Below, piece by piece: positions 10,658 through 11,391 of a stretch of 11,391 bases of DNA (its first letter is position 1; the number at the start of each line of letters is the position of its first letter). Source of the stretch: UBA2773 sp964458715 (GTDB lineage Bacteria; Patescibacteriota; Minisyncoccia; Moranbacterales; DUUL01); assembly GCA_964458715.1 (NCBI GenBank), contig CAYWJP010000024.1, positions 1 through 11,391 on the forward strand, in the 5' to 3' direction. Under the pieces are notes generated by a model. That model was given only the letters and a program-made list of their open reading frames with translations. It did not search any database and was not told the origin of the DNA. The translations under genes were made by a program, and so were the position numbers.

Positions 10658-11391
10658 CTATTGATACTGATACCTCAAAATTACTATTCCTGAGCCACCA
10701 GGAGAAAGAGTACTGGTAAGACCTCCTCCACCTCCACCTCCAGTATTTGCTGTACCTGCTATTCCATTGTTAGAACTACTAGGATCTCCTCCATCTCCTC
10801 CGCCTCCAGTTCCGCCAGTTCCGCCAGTTCCGTTACCATGGCCCCCTCCACCTCCTGCATAATAAACAGAGGCTCCTGTAATTGAACTTTCTGTTCCAGC
10901 ACCTCCATTTCCACCGGCTCCTTCGGAAACTGCTGCTCCGCCAGCAGCACTCGCACCGCCACCGCCACCTGACTCATAGGCTGGATCTCCCGCTCTAACC
11001 TTGCCTGCACCTCCATTGTTTCCTTGCGATGGGGTAGTAGCAGGTGTATTACCTGCTCCACCTGCAGAATTTCCTGAACTTTCCGAAGCGCCGCCGCCGC
11101 CGGAACCTCCTACCGCGCCAGTACTACCTGTAGGATTACCATAATCTCCTCCTCCTCCTCCTCCTGTGGCAGTTACATTAGCAAAAATAGAATCATTCCC
11201 ATTTGAGCCTCTTCCTCCGTAAGAATTATCTGAACCGGCTCCTCCAGCACCAACGGTTATAGAATAAGCTTGCTCTGTGACAGAAAAATTAGATGCGGTT
11301 CTAAAACCTCCAGCCCCCCCACCGGCACCATAAGTTCCACCACCACCACCACCTCCAACAACCAAATGTTCTACTGTTCCAACAACACCTA
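10658..11391 (-). CDS. C-terminal glycine-rich domain of a large surface protein (partial)
   Basis: The frame is open through the window edge (GVVGTVEHLVVGGGGGGG), so the start lies beyond 11391; TTG at 11365 is not a real start. The visible 244 residues are mostly Gly, Ala, Ser and Thr with poly-Gly runs and conserved islands: SITVGAGG, GNDSIFANVTATGGGGG, SSITGASVYYAGGGGG, and the ending GGSGIVILRYQYQ. This matches the glycine-rich C-terminal domain found on large cell-surface and phage tail proteins (a beta-strand start, a glycine-rich body and a GSGIVILRY finish). It probably forms an extended or polyglycine-helix surface module. It is much richer in GC than the rest of the window because Gly codons are GGN. 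CCT repeats on the plus strand (around 11148) can change length without shifting frame. The full protein, including any signal peptide, lies outside the window. Confidence 0.85.
   Translation of the reverse strand, partial: GVVGTVEHLVVGGGGGGGTYGAGGGAGGFRTASNFSVTEQAYSITVGAGGAGSDNSYGGRGSNGNDSIFANVTATGGGGGGDYGNPTGSTGAVGGSGGGGASESSGNSAGGAGNTPATTPSQGNNGGAGKVRAGDPAYESGGGGGASAAGGAAVSEGAGGNGGAGTESSITGASVYYAGGGGGHGNGTGGTGGTGGGGDGGDPSSSNNGIAGTANTGGGGGGGLTSTLSPGGSGIVILRYQYQ

Noticed and set aside
10759..11061. Minus-strand 100-aa frame inside the glycine-rich gene
   Set aside because: A shadow frame of the GGN codons; the glycine-rich frame has the conserved GSGIVILRY ending.

Overview
The window is AT-rich, gene-sparse DNA carrying nine complete genes and one cut-off gene, separated by unusually long repeat-filled intergenic stretches. 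The best guess for the source is an uncultured Candidate Phyla Radiation (Patescibacteria) bacterium assembled from a metagenome. The reasons are the many small one-membrane-span proteins of unknown function, a glycine-rich surface-protein end, dense REP-like palindromes of the ATTCCCGC-loop-GCGGGAAT type, CCTGCC/GGCAGG palindromes, and a 100-N scaffold gap. This assignment is an inference; no rRNA or other marker gene is present.

Layout. 1-357: gene-free short repeats. 358-2290: three minus-strand single-gene units (small secreted protein, zinc-ribbon protein, 262-aa unknown), each with its own sigma70-type promoter and a GGGAGGA ribosome site; the first two end in look-alike G:U-rich terminators. 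2302-2799: a gene-free stretch with a strong minus-strand promoter at one end and a perfect terminator at the other, filled with dispersed hairpin repeats. 2854-3648: a membrane-anchored unknown. 3729-4138: REP array broken by the assembly gap. 4185-5913: two-gene operon of a ClpP-fold serine protease (SDH family) and a two-span membrane protein whose C-terminus looks frameshifted. 5914-6545: foldback and REP repeats. 6554-7413: the only plus-strand unit, a peptidoglycan-binding-like 114-aa protein with a dyad-rich promoter and a roughly 330-nt structured 3' region. 7447-8517: MscS channel. 8641-9015: REP array and dispersed repeat. 9018-10235: membrane-anchored, cysteine-rich unknown. 10261-10638: palindrome island, low-complexity DNA and a branched hairpin. 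10658-11391: C-terminal end of a glycine-rich surface protein.

How they work together. The recognisable functions are envelope ones: a membrane tension valve, a protease with a membrane partner, anchored extracytoplasmic proteins, a cell-wall-binding fold and a surface protein. Only the protease pair is clearly co-transcribed. Nearly all genes point leftward. The most unusual object is the plus-strand unit at 6554-7413, whose 3' region folds into two related long hairpins inside a closing inverted repeat; it may be a structured RNA or a foldback mobile element.
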